Shown: positions 34,154 to 46,237 of the stretch, piece after piece
How positions within the stretch are numbered: position 1 is the first letter of the stretch
Layout: each line of letters begins with the position of its first letter
Source: Saccopteryx bilineata
Lineage: Eukaryota; Chordata; Mammalia; Chiroptera; Emballonuridae
Direction of reading: 5' to 3'
Assembly (NCBI RefSeq): GCF_036850765.1
Contig: NC_089496.1
Span: 53,451,613-53,515,612 of the forward strand
Length of the DNA stretch: 64,000 nt
The notes under the pieces: generated by a model
What the model was told of the DNA's origin: nothing
The model's database searches: none
Seen by the model: only the letters and a program-made list of their open reading frames with translations
Program-made: the position numbers and the translations under genes

Positions 34154-34354
34154 GCCTGACCTGTGGTGGCGCAGTGGATAAAGCGTCGACCTGGAAATGC
34201 TGAGGTTGCCGGTTCAAAACCCTGGGCCTGCCTGGTCAAGGCACATATGGGAGTTGATGCTTTCAGCTCCTCCCCACCTTCTCTCTCTCCCTCTCTGTCT
34301 CTCTCTCCCCCTTTCTCTCTCTTCTCTAAAAAAATGAATAAATAAAATTAAAAA
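34154..34354 (+). mobile_element. Short bat tRNA-SINE ('ctgacctgtggtggcgcag' type)
   Basis: About 200 bp: head with 'gtggtggcgcagtggataaa', B-box-like 'ccggttcaaaacc', 'ggtcaaggcacatatgggag', CT-rich end, A-rich tail. Target duplication (a)n tcactcac at 34139-34153 and 34355-34368. Same family as 42539-42732. Confidence 0.93.
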
Positions 34355-34368
34355 AAAAATCACTCACT

Positions 34369-36240
34369 TATGAGTTGTCAAGGTCGAAGGACATTTGAGT
34401 TGAGCCCGAGTTTGCTGATAAGAAGCCAGTGGATTGCCAGTGGGTATGGCGTATTGAGTTACTTTATTTTCAGAAGTGGAACTCCTCAACGAACATTCTT
34501 TTGAATAGCATTCTGAAACGGAAGTGGAATGATTTCTATCAGGCAAGATCCTTATGCCGGAGAGCGATATCAGCGTTGGGTCCCAAAGGTTTAAGGTTGT
34601 CAGGGTTGTGGTGGAAGGGAGTCCAGGACACGGAGGAGGCGGTTGGCCACTGACACGAACCAGGCTGGGCTTGGTGCTTCCGGTGGGGAATTCTGCTGTA
34701 TATATTTCCAGGGAGCAGACACAAACATTTCAGGAGGAAGAAGAGAGAAAAAGACAGACTGTCTGTGGACAGGTCCAGCCACCCAGCTCTACCCACCCAC
34801 TATCGGAGAGTCGTCAAGTGCGGCTTACCTCTTCTACCCAGGCTGTCTTCGAAAATCATTCAAGTCTTCCCCTCCTCGCAGCCCCCGTGAAGACCACTGG
34901 TCACCTGGGATGCCCCCACGTCCCTCAGCGAGACCCTCCTCGGGGAGGAAGGTAAGTGGTTCTCTTCGAGTCCTCTCCAGACCAGGGAACTTTTGGGGGA
35001 TATATATCCTACAGTTTGTATGTCAAAAAATGATGGGGTTTGCGTTTGTTCGCTTTGTTTTTAATTAAGATTATAATGTTGAATATGATCTTTTGTTTCC
35101 CCCCCCCAAAAAAATCCCTACCATCGTATAAAACAAGACAGAAGACAAGCATTTCTCTACCAGCTGACATGGTGGCCTAAACTTTCTAGAAGAGCGCAAT
35201 CTTTGGATGAAGACAGAGAGAGGACCCTGTTAGGACACATTTCGGCCGCCGGCACTCTCGTGCCGGCCGTTTATACCAGAGGCCAAATCCCCAGTAGAAG
35301 GAACATCTGATGAGCAAATCAAGGGCTGTCCCCAGAGATGGCCCCAGGGACCCCAGGAAGCCATGCTGAGAAGGCCGGGGAGCCCCAAGCCAGGGCTGGC
35401 TTGTGCCCCTTTTTCCTCCACAGCTGTGACATTTATTTGTGCAGTGTCTAGAAGGATTAACTGGGTTATACGTGGCAGACTGCTCTGCTTGTTCCCAGGG
35501 CTCCAAAATATGTCACCAGAGATGGAGTGAGAGGAACTATCTGCTTGTTACAAACCCAGCTGGCTCTTTTTTTGGGGGGGAGGTTGGGTGGGGGGTGTGC
35601 TGTTGGCTGCATTTTGTTGTCAGTTTTCCGGCAGATGAGTAGCACGGACGGCTGACTCCTGGGTGTACCGGGATATTTACTGTCAGCCTTTTGACCACAG
35701 GACTGACAGACAGCCTCCAGGCCAGAGGAATGGCCAACCGTGTCAATCATGACGCAGAGAATCAACTGCCCGCCCTCTTCGTGCCTCCGTGTGCCCCGCT
35801 GCGTGCCAGGGTACGTTCTGGAGAGTTCGAGGAAGGCCGTGCTGTCGAAAATCAAATAGCAGTCTGCCACTGATTTGCAACAGCAGTAACAACAACAACA
35901 GAAGCAGCGTTTCCTAGGGAAGTCAGGGCTGTCTGCAGGGAGGAGGTGTCCGGGAAGCATCGGGGGCAGGTTCAGAATCAAAGTGTTAGCTCATGTCGCT
36001 GGAGTGGAAAGTGCAAGGTAAAGGACTGCAGAAACCAGAGGCGATGAGACTAGATAGGAGATGACACTACATGGAGATGTGGGGCCAGATCATAAAAGGT
36101 CTTATGCATCATGCTAAGGAGCTCAATATTTATCATTGTGTGCAACAGGGAGCGGCCAAGATTTTTAAAATGGAATTATAAACAATCAGGTTTACAGGTG
36201 AAAATAAAAAATCCTCAGGAAACGGGGTAGAGCTAAAATA
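34369..36240. other. No gene recognised
   Basis: Unique-looking. 36040-36200 ('ggggccagatcataaaaggt', 'catgctaaggagctc') recalls a dispersed ancient mammalian repeat, but I cannot name it with confidence. Confidence 0.4.
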
Positions 36241-36248
36241 CTCTAGTT

Positions 36249-36600
36249 CAGTGGTCCCCAACCTTTTTGGGGCCACGGACCGGTTTAATGTCAGAAAATA
36301 TTTTCACGGACTGGCCTTTAGGGTGGGACAGATAAATGCACAAAATAAAATTATGTGACCGGCGTAAAAACTGTGGTATTTTAAAATATAATTGTCAAGC
36401 TTATGAGGCAAGCATCAAGAGTGAGTCTTAGATAGATGTCACAGAGGTAATCTGGTCTTTTTTAAAAAAATAAAACATCGTTCAGACTTAAATATAAATA
36501 AAACAGAAATAATGTAAGTTATTTATCCTTTCTCTGCAGACCGGTACCAAATGGCCCACGGACGGGTACCGGTCCATGGCCCGGGGGTTGGGGACCACTG
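36249..36600. mobile_element. Non-autonomous hAT, family 2
   Basis: CAGTGGTCCCCAACC at the left and TTGGGGACCACTG at the right. Exact 8 bp target duplication ctctagtt at 36241-36248 and 36601-36608. Longer than 10789-11063 and inverted relative to it. A 20 bp flank beginning at the right duplication is repeated in tandem (about 36601-36640). Confidence 0.95.
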
Positions 36601-36640
36601 CTCTAGTTCACAGATGACTGCTCTAGTTCACAGATGATAG

Positions 36641-37290
36641 GACCCTGCTGGGTGACGGCAGGTGGCGGTGGGGGCGTGGAGGCGGCCAACCTCCCCATCA
36701 TGGAACCAGCGCGTCTTAGCAACTGATTGCATCGGGAGGGAAGGCCAAAGGAAGAGTTTATGACATTGACAAACATTTCAGTGTGAGCAAATGGGCACCG
36801 GCTAGGATCATTCTTTAAAATAGAAATAACGTAAGGAGACTAGATCTTTCCAGAATTTCTTTCAGATGATCTCAACCCTCTCATACCCAACACACTCTTT
36901 TTACATGAAAAGAAAAAACAACTTCTTTTTAAACATCTCCTGACTACCCTGAAAATGGATGGATGATAGAACCTGCTTTTATACATGATTTAATAATAAA
37001 AAAAAAAATTCAACACAATGTGCAAACAGTAAGATAAAGTGTAAGCTATCAGGAGAGGACCAGATATCTCTATTGATATGTGAGTGTGCAGGCACGACTA
37101 CACAGAAGCAGTCAGGGGCTCGGGTGTACGTGTGATGGTTTGGTCGGTGCCCCCCACACACGGGTGGACCGGCACACCCCTACACTGCCATGTCGCCAGC
37201 TCTGGGAAGAGAGTTCGTCTCGGCGGCAGTGTTAGGGAAGGCTTCACAATGCTGGTGATATTTCAGCTTGGCTTTGACAGGAGGAACAGA
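36641..37290. other. No gene recognised
   Basis: Unique-looking flank of the polypurine tract. Confidence 0.45.
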
Positions 37291-37296
37291 GTTTGG

Positions 37297-37381
37297 AAAG
37301 GGAGAAGGAGAAAGAGAAAGAAGAGGAAGAGGGGAGAAAGAAGTGGGGGAGGAGGAGGAGGAGAAGAAGGAGGAGGAGGAG

Positions 37382-37415
<34 letters not shown>

Positions 37416-37421
37416 AGGAAA
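37297..37421 (+). repeat. Polypurine (GGA/GAA)n tract
   Basis: About 125 bp almost without pyrimidines, mostly GAG/GGA units. Mirror-like, able in principle to form triplex DNA. Frames over it give Glu- or Ser-rich runs and are not called as genes. Confidence 0.9.
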
Positions 37422-37429
37422 GGGCATTC

Positions 37430-39517
37430 TCAATAATAAACATAAGGCAAAGAAAATAGAGGCGGCCTTGGGCTTTGCCAGAAGGCAGAAGCTACATGCA
37501 GCTGGTGGGCGAATAAAGCGAATGTAGGTCCTGGCTCATTCGGGGTGACATTCTCAAACGTCTGCCCGAGAGTTCAGACTGCATGCAGTCACCTGACCTG
37601 AACTTGGCGATTGCTTTCGTAAGCTCTTTGCATTAATCAGCAGCAAGGGTCATTGCACGTTCCCATCCACACTGAGCCCTGCCCGAATTATCTCGAGTTC
37701 CAGCCGGACGGAGTGCCAGGTAATGAGACGTTGTTGTCCGCGCCGATAAAGCTGCGTTGAAGAGAGCTGGAAGGTTGCAAGTGGAACACAAAAATAGATT
37801 TCTTGTCTTTTCATATCATGTCGGGACTTGAAGGGATCAACTGAAGTATTTTGCACTTTTTCTCCTGGAAAACAATCTGAAAAGAGCATGTTTTGTGAGC
37901 CCTGCCCACAGCCAGGCTGGAGAAGAGAAAAAGAAGCATGTATCGTAGATGCTAAGAGCCAGCTAAGGGTGTGTGTGTGTGTGGGGGGTGTATTTCTATT
38001 GTATAACAAGGTCCTACAAGAAGTTAACTTTGTATCATTTGAATCACAGAAGTTTTCTTTTTAAATACAAAGGTGTGTTTATTATATAATGATAGTGCCC
38101 AGTGCCTAAGAGGCTGGTTCAGCCCTGGCAGAAAGACAATGAAAGAGATACATTTCATTTTAAGTAATAGCCTTCTGAGGAAAATCGGTCCCTCTCTCTT
38201 TTTATGTCTTTCATTCCATTTTATTTACTTACTTATATATTTTTTTTTTTGTCCAAAATCTCCCATTAGGTTTTCAAAGCCTCAGCTACCTCTCTTCGAC
38301 TGTCTACTTGGATAAGAAGTCAGGCTACTATATAGAATCAAGACTAAGACAGCTTAAACTGCTACCACGCATTTTAGACCTCATAAATGATTGAGATACA
38401 ATTGATGGTTGCTAGGCTGCTGTCGAATTCCATTTCATCTTACCCCATTATAATGTGATTTAGATTTGTTTGGTGCTTGCTGTTTTTTTGGGGTACTGTT
38501 TTTTTTGTTTGTTTGTTCTTTTTGTCTCTTTGCTTCTTTTTACTCCTACAGGGAAAAGCTTTTGGAGACTGAAATGCTATATTTAAGCGTACTTATTCCC
38601 AGGCAATGACTTTGAGACAATTTCATGTCATTTCTTTCGCTACGTTTGAAAAAAAACAAAAACAAAAACAAAAACGATGCACAGATTTTTTTTCACGCAA
38701 GCCCCACCCCTGACAAAGTTAGAGTGAATACGAGCAGGGCCTGAAGCTTGCATTCCTTGGTCCCAAAGCGACTCTCCGCTTCAAGACACCCAGAACAGAA
38801 GGCCCCAAAATACGTAGAAATCGGGTTCCTCGGATGGAAATGGACAGGTGAACAGAGCTGATGCTCAAGCATTAGCAGCAGCTGGTCCTTCAGGCCGGGA
38901 ATCACAGGCAGCTTCCGCCTTCTGGTGGCAACTCCGATTGGCGGTCAGTATTCAGAGCAAGGACCTGCAACCTACAGACTGCAGCCCGTAGGCCACACCC
39001 AGCCAGCCACCTGTCCTGGGAGAACGCGTCACTGGGACATCCCCACACTCATTCATTCCATATGGCCGTCGGCTGTTTCCACCGTTCAATGCCACAGTCG
39101 AGTCATCGCAACAAAGATGGTATGGCCGGCAAAGCCTACTCCTCTTACTGTCTGATCTTTTACAAAAAGAAAAGTGTTTGTTGATTCCTGGTCTCGCGTA
39201 TTTGTCGGGAAGACCGTGGAGGCCTCAGCTCGTCTCGGAAGGAAAGACTGCGGTGGATTTTTTTTTTCATGTCTGCTACGTGCATGGAGGAGGAGCGCCC
39301 AGATTCATCAGTCTCAGTCCATCCCTTTTGCAGCAGTCAGGACGGCACAGCGGGAAGTGTGAGACATACGGGGTGGTAGGTTCAGCATCGCACCCACACC
39401 TAATTCTCTCCACCGGGAACAGGAGGATGTGGAAAGGTTGGTAGCAAGGATGCATGCAGAAAGTGATGTCGGAGAAGCAAGATGGCTGTCACTGGGGATG
39501 AGAGAAGACTTACAAAG
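37430..39517. other. No gene recognised
   Basis: Unique-looking, with (GT)n near 37970-37982 and (AAAAAC)n near 38648-38675. Confidence 0.45.
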
Positions 39518-39523
39518 CCAAAC

Positions 39524-39531
<8 letters not shown>

Positions 39532-39558
<27 letters not shown>

Positions 39559-39934
39559 TTTTTTTTTTTTTTTGTATTTTCCTGAAGTGAGAAGCAAGGA
39601 GGCAGACAGACAGACTCCCACATGCGTCCAACAGGGATCCACCTGGCATGCCCACCAGGGGGCGATGCTCTGCCTATCTGGGCCATTGCTCCATTGCAAT
39701 TGAAGCCATTCTAGCACCTGAGGCTGAGGCCATGGAGCCATCCTCAGTGCTGGGCCAACTTTGCTCCAATGGAGCCTTGGCTGTGGGAGGGGAAGAGAGA
39801 GATAGAGAGAAAGGAGAGGGAGAAGGGTGGAGAAGCAGATGGGCGCTTCTCCTGTGTGCCCTGGCTGGGAATCGAACCCAGGACTTCCACACGCCGGGCT
39901 GACACTCTACCACTGAGCCAACCATCCACGGCCT
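39532..39934 (-). mobile_element. VES-like SINE with (TTTC)n tail
   Basis: Antisense. Tail is expanded to (CTTT)n plus T18 at 39527-39573. No internal duplication. Target duplication ccaaacctatcttt at 39518-39531 and 39935-39948, exact. Confidence 0.95.
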
Positions 39935-39948
39935 CCAAACCTATCTTT

Positions 39949-41320
39949 CAAAATTGTAAGTGTGTTCAGTTTGGCTTTCTGTCTATGGATGGAATTACTT
40001 GTTGGCAATGTAGAAAACTTGGAGGGGAATTCTCTGAGCTCCAGGGAAGGAAGCAAGGCGGGCAGCAGGCAAGGATTCACCTTCCCTGAGAAAGCGTGGT
40101 TCTTCCTCCCTTTTGCACCAAAGGACAATCAATCTAAAGATTCTTAGAATGTGGCGTTAGGGATGCTTGTCCGTGGAAATGCACAAACGTCAATGAGGGG
40201 CAAGACAGAACCATCCACTGACCGGCAAGTTAACAAAACAGAACTCTTTGGATGGTCACCCACCAGCATATCTCCAGGAAGGAACCAGCCCCGGAGGCTT
40301 CATTCCTTCATCAGACACACTGACAACGGAGGAGGAATGGCGATCGTACGTCTGCCTTCAGGAAGGGCTTTTGACACCAGTGCCCATTTCTTTCCAACAA
40401 GCTGGTAATACATAGCCTGGGATCCCAGCCCTGTCAAGTGGCTGAGGAGTCACAATCAAAGAGCAGCTATCAGTGACTTCCTGTCATCCTGGGGTCATTT
40501 GTCAAGTGGTGCCCACCCACCAGAGCTGATGGGGGGGTGGAGGCAGCGTTATCCCCGGGCTGATGGAAGTGAGTCTAAATCCAATAAATTTGCCAAGAAC
40601 ACCGGCCCGGAGCAATGCCTTCCACTTGGCAAGAGATGGGAGTAGCTTTCAAGGACCTTGATGTCGTCGTGGGGCCGGTGGGGCGGGACGGTGTCCAAAC
40701 CCCGACGCGAGGCCAGGACACAGCGGGCAGATGTTCTGCGCCAGAGGGCTCAGGGCAGGTTGTAGCAAAACTCGGCGGTGTTTGGTTTTCCTCATTTTCG
40801 GAGGCGCTGCAATTAATTAACAACTCTCCACGAGGCCAAGCGCTTTAGAGCCCCTTTGATCACACCAGCGCCCTCATTTGCAGGAGGAAGACTCCAGGAC
40901 CCGTCTCACAGTGTTCTTTTGAAATTTAAATTACACCCCCCCAAAGTGCCTGTCAGACATGGGGTGCCACAATGGTATTTTCCTCTCCTCTCCCACTTTC
41001 TCCCACTGGTGTTATAGGGGGACCAGTTCTGGGAAGGGACATTCCTGGATTCAAACACAGAAATTCAAAGGGAGAAAGCGCTCTTCAACAAACAACCATG
41101 TCGGCACTGAATCTTAAAGCACCCTCCAGCCTATCAAAATATTATCCCTTGAGAATATGTTAAGCACCAAGTATTGTAGATAGACTACTTCTGCAAGGAT
41201 GTCTCAGAATCACTTTTAGTGGTTACACGTGTTCCGAGAAATTTACCTTCAGCAATTACAGGAGCTGGGGAGTTATAGCTTCTTGCACTTTATGGATTTT
41301 ACCGGAGATTCGTTTCACGC
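39949..41320. other. No gene recognised
   Basis: Unique-looking; short frames only. Confidence 0.45.
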
Positions 41321-41352
41321 CCATGGTGGGTACTCAATAGATGCTTGTTTTA
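41321..41352 (+). mobile_element. MIR/L2-type 3' scrap
   Basis: 'gtgggtactcaatagatgct' matches the 'gtaggtgctcaataaatg' terminus common to MIR and L2 elements. Very short. Confidence 0.35.
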
Positions 41353-41851
41353 TTTGCCTTGGAGGTTGTCAGAAGGAATGATCTTTAAAAAAAAAAAAAA
41401 TACAGGGCACGCAGATAGCTCTAGAGCAGGTGTTCTCACCCCCTCTGGGGATCAGACATGCCTCTGAGCGCAGGGAGGGCGTAGGGAGCCAGCGTGACAT
41501 CTAGAAGGCTGTATGCCGGTCACTTCTGGTGTAAATGTAGATTTAAAAATAAAAAATAAAAAAGTGAAATTTTATGTTGTATTCCCGTTGGTGATTGCTA
41601 ACGGTGACAGTAACGTGGCTGGACAGACCCAGGTGCGGGGTGAGCCAGGAGAACGCGGGCAGGTACCCCTGGTCCGTCTCCTTCCGGAACATTCTCGCAG
41701 CCGTCCTCAGCTGTAGCCCTCGGCGCTTGTAGAGGATGGGACAGAGGGCCTCCTGCTCCCGAGTCCCGCCATCCGACCGAGGGAGACAGAGGACTGCTGT
41801 CACAGCAGAAAGCTTCCCCATCTTCACCCGGGCTGGTCGATCACGTTTATC
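41353..41851. other. No gene recognised
   Basis: Unique-looking; A14 near 41387-41400. Confidence 0.45.
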
Positions 41852-42121
41852 TCACTGAGATGGTCACTCGGCCGGGCGAAAGGGCGCTTCCCGCATTCCC
41901 AGTGCCACACCCGCCAACCTGCGCTCCTCGGTACCCCACACTCACTGAGATGGTAACTTGGCCGGGCGAAAGGGCGCTTCCCGCATTCCCAGTGCCACAC
42001 CCGCCAACCTGCACTCCTCGGTACCCCACACTCACTGAGATGGTAACTTGGCCGGGCGAAAGGGTGCTTCCCTGCATTCCCGGTGCCACGCCCGCCAACC
42101 TGCCCCCTTGACACCCCACAC
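41852..42121. repeat. Three tandem copies of a 90 bp unit
   Basis: Units at 41852-41941, 41942-42031 and 42032-42121, each starting tcactgagatggt and ending near taccccacac. Units 1 and 2 differ at only a few bases; unit 3 is more diverged. Because 90 is a multiple of three, frames stay open over the array on both strands (30-residue repeats), which I do not take as evidence of coding. Confidence 0.95.
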
Positions 42122-42523
42122 GCGCCCTTTCTCCCACCTGTCCCGACAGCGGGCACGGCTTCCATTCCCCGTCACCTCTGCCTCTCCTGTTGTCCTCCCT
42201 CCCCCGCGGGCCATTCCCACTACGGCACCTGCATGTTGTTAAATCTCTAACTGGAAAAAAAAAAATTGAAAACCGAAAAAACATTTTTAAAAACCTTCCC
42301 TAGACCCCTCCCTCTAGCTAATATTACCTGAACTCCATCCCTTCCTCTGTTCCCCCTCAGAACTCTGAAGCCCGGAATCTGGGGTGGGGGTGGGGGGTCA
42401 GGAGGCCAGTGACCCCCCCAGGGAAGAGCACAGTCCGAGTCCGAGCAAGTCCGCTGGCAGGCAGCATCCTTTCCTGCTCGGGAAAGGTCACTCTTTGTTC
42501 CCTCCCACACTCTGGACGAAGAG
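42122..42523. other. No gene recognised
   Basis: GC-rich unique-looking sequence with G runs near 42382-42398. Confidence 0.45.
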
Positions 42524-42538
42524 CGCCCGCCAGTTTAA

Positions 42539-42732
42539 TTTTTTTTAATTTATTTATTCATTTTTAGAGAGGAGAGAGAGAGGGAGAGAGAGAGACAGAG
42601 AGAGAGAAGGGGGAGGAGCTGGAAGCATCAACTCCCATATGTGCCTTGACCAGGCAAGCCCAGGGTTTCGAACCGGCGACCTCAGCATTTCCAGGTCGAT
42701 GCTTTATCCACTGCGCCACCACAGGTCAGGCT
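42539..42732 (-). mobile_element. Short bat tRNA-SINE
   Basis: Antisense member of the 34154-34354 family. GA-rich stretch at 42567-42612, tRNA-like head at 42650-42732. Target duplication cgcccgccagtttaa at 42524-42538 and cgcccaccagtttaa at 42733-42747 (14 of 15 identical). Confidence 0.95.
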
Positions 42733-42747
42733 CGCCCACCAGTTTAA

Positions 42748-44462
42748 ATGCTAATCTCGTCCAAAACAAAGCAAACAAACAAACAAAAAAAATACCTTCA
42801 TAGAAACATCCAGAATAACGTGCGGCCAGCTGTGTCCCAACCAAGTTAACAAGTCAAAGCAGCTGTCCTAGGTCCGTTATTCCAAACGTGTATCCGTTTG
42901 GGTCCGCCCGCTTTGTGTCCCCTTCACTTGTCCACCAGCTGCCCGGGCGCGACGGTTGGTTTTCGGGTTAGTAGGGGCCTGATAACTGGGAGGTGACGCT
43001 CATAGAACGAGGCCATGGGGACAGGGCGAGTGACCATCGAAAAGGTACTTTCACCTCAGAAGGGTCTTTGTGATGCCAGGGAAGCTCTGCTCGCCCAGTT
43101 GTTTCTCTAAACAAGGATCGTCAGATTCGCCTTCCGGCGAACTAAGAGGCCAGCGTGGACAGACTTCTGACCTCGGCACTTTGCCTGCAGGCATCCCAAG
43201 TGACTCTGGGTTGAGACTGACAACAGCCAAGGACGTCAGGGTCACAGGCAGCTCTGACGGGCTTGGAGGGAGGGTGCAGGAATCAGGGCTGGGCCAGGGC
43301 AGAGGCTCCCCAGAGAGTCCACAAAAAGGACCGTGAACACGGAGCCACCGTGGGAGTCAGTACAAATTATGTAGGTTTGAAGATCATTGCAAAACAGGTA
43401 GATTTCCAAAACAAGAGGGTGTGTGTGTGTGTGTGTGTGTGCACGCATGCGTGCAAAAACAGTGTTCTTGTATCGAGAGCATTGACACCACGTAGTCTTT
43501 TGCAGTTAAAAGGGGAGACATCTCAGGAGAAGACAAAGGCCTGTGTGGCCCTTTAACGCACTGGCGTGGACGTCGAAGTCAGGAAGTGCCCGACAGCAAA
43601 CAATGCACTAAAGCGAACCCTTGCAGTCCCGAGAGGGTGGACACCACCGTGAACCGCACTTCCCCACGGGGGGTCCATATCCCACCCACAGCTGCCTGTG
43701 GTCAAGGGGAACACCTGAGTAACCTTTTAACAGACTCGAGGCTAGTTCTCTGTCCCTAGGGCAGACCCGGCCAGAACGAGCGGAACGCGGGGTCCAGAGG
43801 ATGCTGGCCATCGGAACACAGCCGCCCTGACCGATGGCCGCCGCCCGCTGGCTCTCGTGCGGTAGATGCGTTCCTCCCCGAGGCCCCTGATGCACTGTCA
43901 TTCGGACGGTCAGCTGAGGTCACCCTGCCCTCTCGGACTGAAACAGAACTGGCTGGAGTCTCCTGGTTCTCTGCCCTGTGGGAGGCCCAGCGCTCGCGCT
44001 GGTATCTACCCAGAGGTCTCCCACGCCTGTTTCGATGGACATACCTGCTCTGAGTCCCACGCCTGCTGACCCAGTCCATGGCAACCCCCCCCCCCGCCAC
44101 CACTCTCTTCTCTGCTGTGCACTGACCAATGTGTGGACCCCCACCCCATCTCCTTCCTGAGAAAAGCATACGGAGGAGGCAGGTGGGTGGGCAGCAGGCT
44201 GCCCAGAGTTCTGCAAAAGGACTGGTGACATCCCAGCAAGGCAAACAACTACAACGTGCACAGTCTAACCCACCGGCGTGACCTCTTCCAGTCTCCCGCC
44301 CGCCCCTCTGCCCCTCCCTTCTCTGCTCTCCCTCTCCACCGGGTGTCGTGGTTTCTCTCAGAGAGCAACTCAGCCCCCTGAGCGCTCACACCCGCAAAGG
44401 CCCCCTGAAAGTGACCGCTCACAGGACAGGCAGTCCCCCACCTGCCACACTGCGACTCGGGA
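42748..44462. other. GC-rich unique region, no gene recognised
   Basis: (GT)n at 43421-43441. Overlapping frames of 60-162 codons on both strands at 43600-44260; none has a recognisable domain. Confidence 0.4.
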
Positions 44463-44665
44463 TCTTTCGACTTGACGATGGTGGGAGAGCAAACATGCAT
44501 TTGGGAGAAACCACAGGTCGAGTTCTGAGTTTTGATCTTTTCCCTGGCTAGTGAGAGGCGGTCGATATTCTCTCGTGATGCCAGTCAGGGGCCACTGGCC
44601 ACGCCCCCCCCAGCCCCTTTGTCCTGCCATCGTGAGGGTCAACAATCAGGATGCTACCGCATCCT
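44463..44665. mobile_element. Tigger relic
   Basis: 'ctttcgacttgacgatggtg', 'gttttgatcttttccctggc', 'attctctcgtgatgccagtc' and 'atcgtgagggtcaacaatca' appear in the order of a pogo/Tigger (MER2-related) element end. Outer boundary and TA not resolved. Confidence 0.65.
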
Positions 44666-45480
44666 TGCTGAATGAGACGATTCCGCCCATCTGGGGGCTA
44701 GCTCCTATTTCAGACTCTTCAGAGTCTTAAACCAACAACAGCGACACGGCCGAGGGTCTGGGGCCAGCTGTGAAAGCAGTGTTTCCCCCCGTATCTGAAA
44801 AGGTGACATGGGCTGTTCCACTTCTAAAGTGGTCTCTCTCTGTCTCTCAGTTTGAACCTTCATGACCCATCACATTGCTGGGCTCCCTGAAGCTATCTGC
44901 AATTTCACCCTTTTCCTGACTCCGTAAGCATCACCTCTTAAAAGCTGAATGTCCTTCCCAACGTTCTGCATTTATGTTCTTCCTCCTGTAAGTAGTTCGG
45001 GGTATAAACTCCTTGTATGCGGAGAAGCAGTGAATGCCCCTGAGCTGATTTACGGACAAACAGCTGTTCCCTAAACATCACTCTTTCTTCTGCACAAGAG
45101 CCCTGCTTACATTCTTTAAATAATTCTCTACCCGGAAAACCAGACAGCAGCGTCTCTGTGTCACGATGGAAATTTCCGGAAACCTCGAACTACACGGTGA
45201 CGCTGCTTGCATTCGAACTCCCCTCCGTACGCAAGGACTGTTTGGCCACCGTGGGCGGCATCCCCAACTTCGTTATCGCTAAACCCAACGACGTTGATAG
45301 TTACTCAAAGTAACTCCTTTGTTGTTGTTGGAGCAAAAGTACATTTTCAGAAATGACTTGGTGGAACACCTGGATCCAGAGAATTCATTTCCTTTTCCTC
45401 TTTTTTTGTTAAATGCCTTTAAATGTTTCCTGGGCACAAAATCCTGTTAAGCTCTCCATGAACTAAATAATGAAACTGTC
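44666..45480. other. No gene recognised
   Basis: Unique-looking; short frames only. Confidence 0.45.
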
Positions 45481-45489
45481 ACCACCATC

Positions 45490-45592
45490 CCATCAGGGAG
45501 CTACTTTTATCCCCAATTCACAGATGAGAATACTGAGGTCTGAGGTTAAGTGACTTGTCCAAGATCATAAGAGGCGAACACACCCGGGTCTA
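45490..45592 (-). mobile_element. MIR relic
   Basis: 'atccccaattcacagatgag' then 'actgaggtctgaggttaagt' and 'acttgtccaagatca' is the reverse complement of the MIR core. The clearest MIR in the window. Confidence 0.8.
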
Positions 45593-46236
45593 TCCGAGGG
45601 GGGCCCCCCCTGGCACATGTCACGAAAATAATAAGGGGAGAGTTTCAGGAAGGAAGCGTCTGTCAAGGTGTGGGCAGGGGTAAGCGGGATCGGCGAGGGA
45701 TGGTGACGCAGACCAGGACCAGCCACCCTGGGAGCCACGGCAAAGGGGAGGGGACACTTGCGGGAACCCGGGGAGACCCGTAGCCCTGGCAGCCAGCGGG
45801 CGTAGCCAACCAGGCTGTGATCTTCCGTAGAAGAAAGCAGACGCTGCCCAACAGGATACATTCCTCAGCTCTCATCACAGCCTCTGAGCTGCGCGCCCAG
45901 TTCAGCCCGAGGGCGTGAGGTGCGGGCGTGTGCGGCACAGTCCCCGTGGGCGAATCTCCTCGCGGAGCAGAGACCGGACGAGTGCGAATCCCTGTCCCTC
46001 TCACGTGGGGCACCGTGAACCCCACCCCCCAACATGAGCGAAACATCCCCAGGTTGTCACGTCGTGTCGGGAGAAGGGCCACCGCCCTGTCATCAAAGCA
46101 GCGGGGCTTCCTTCGGGCCGGGCCCGATCTGGAATGTAACTCTGAATCGTGTCCCCTAGTGAGCGGGGACCTTGGTGACCCTGTAAGCTCCCGTCACCTG
46201 GGTTCTGGGAGAACGTAAGCATGGGGCGTGGGGGGA
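45593..46236. other. No gene recognised
   Basis: GC-rich; overlapping frames under 140 codons. Confidence 0.45.
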
Positions 46237-46237
46237 G

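Noticed and set aside
37084..37527. Glu-, Gly- or Ser-rich proteins
   Set aside because: Produced by the polypurine tract.
42032..42284. Further copies of the 90 bp repeat to the right of 42121
   Set aside because: Similarity ends at about 42121; what follows is merely C-rich.
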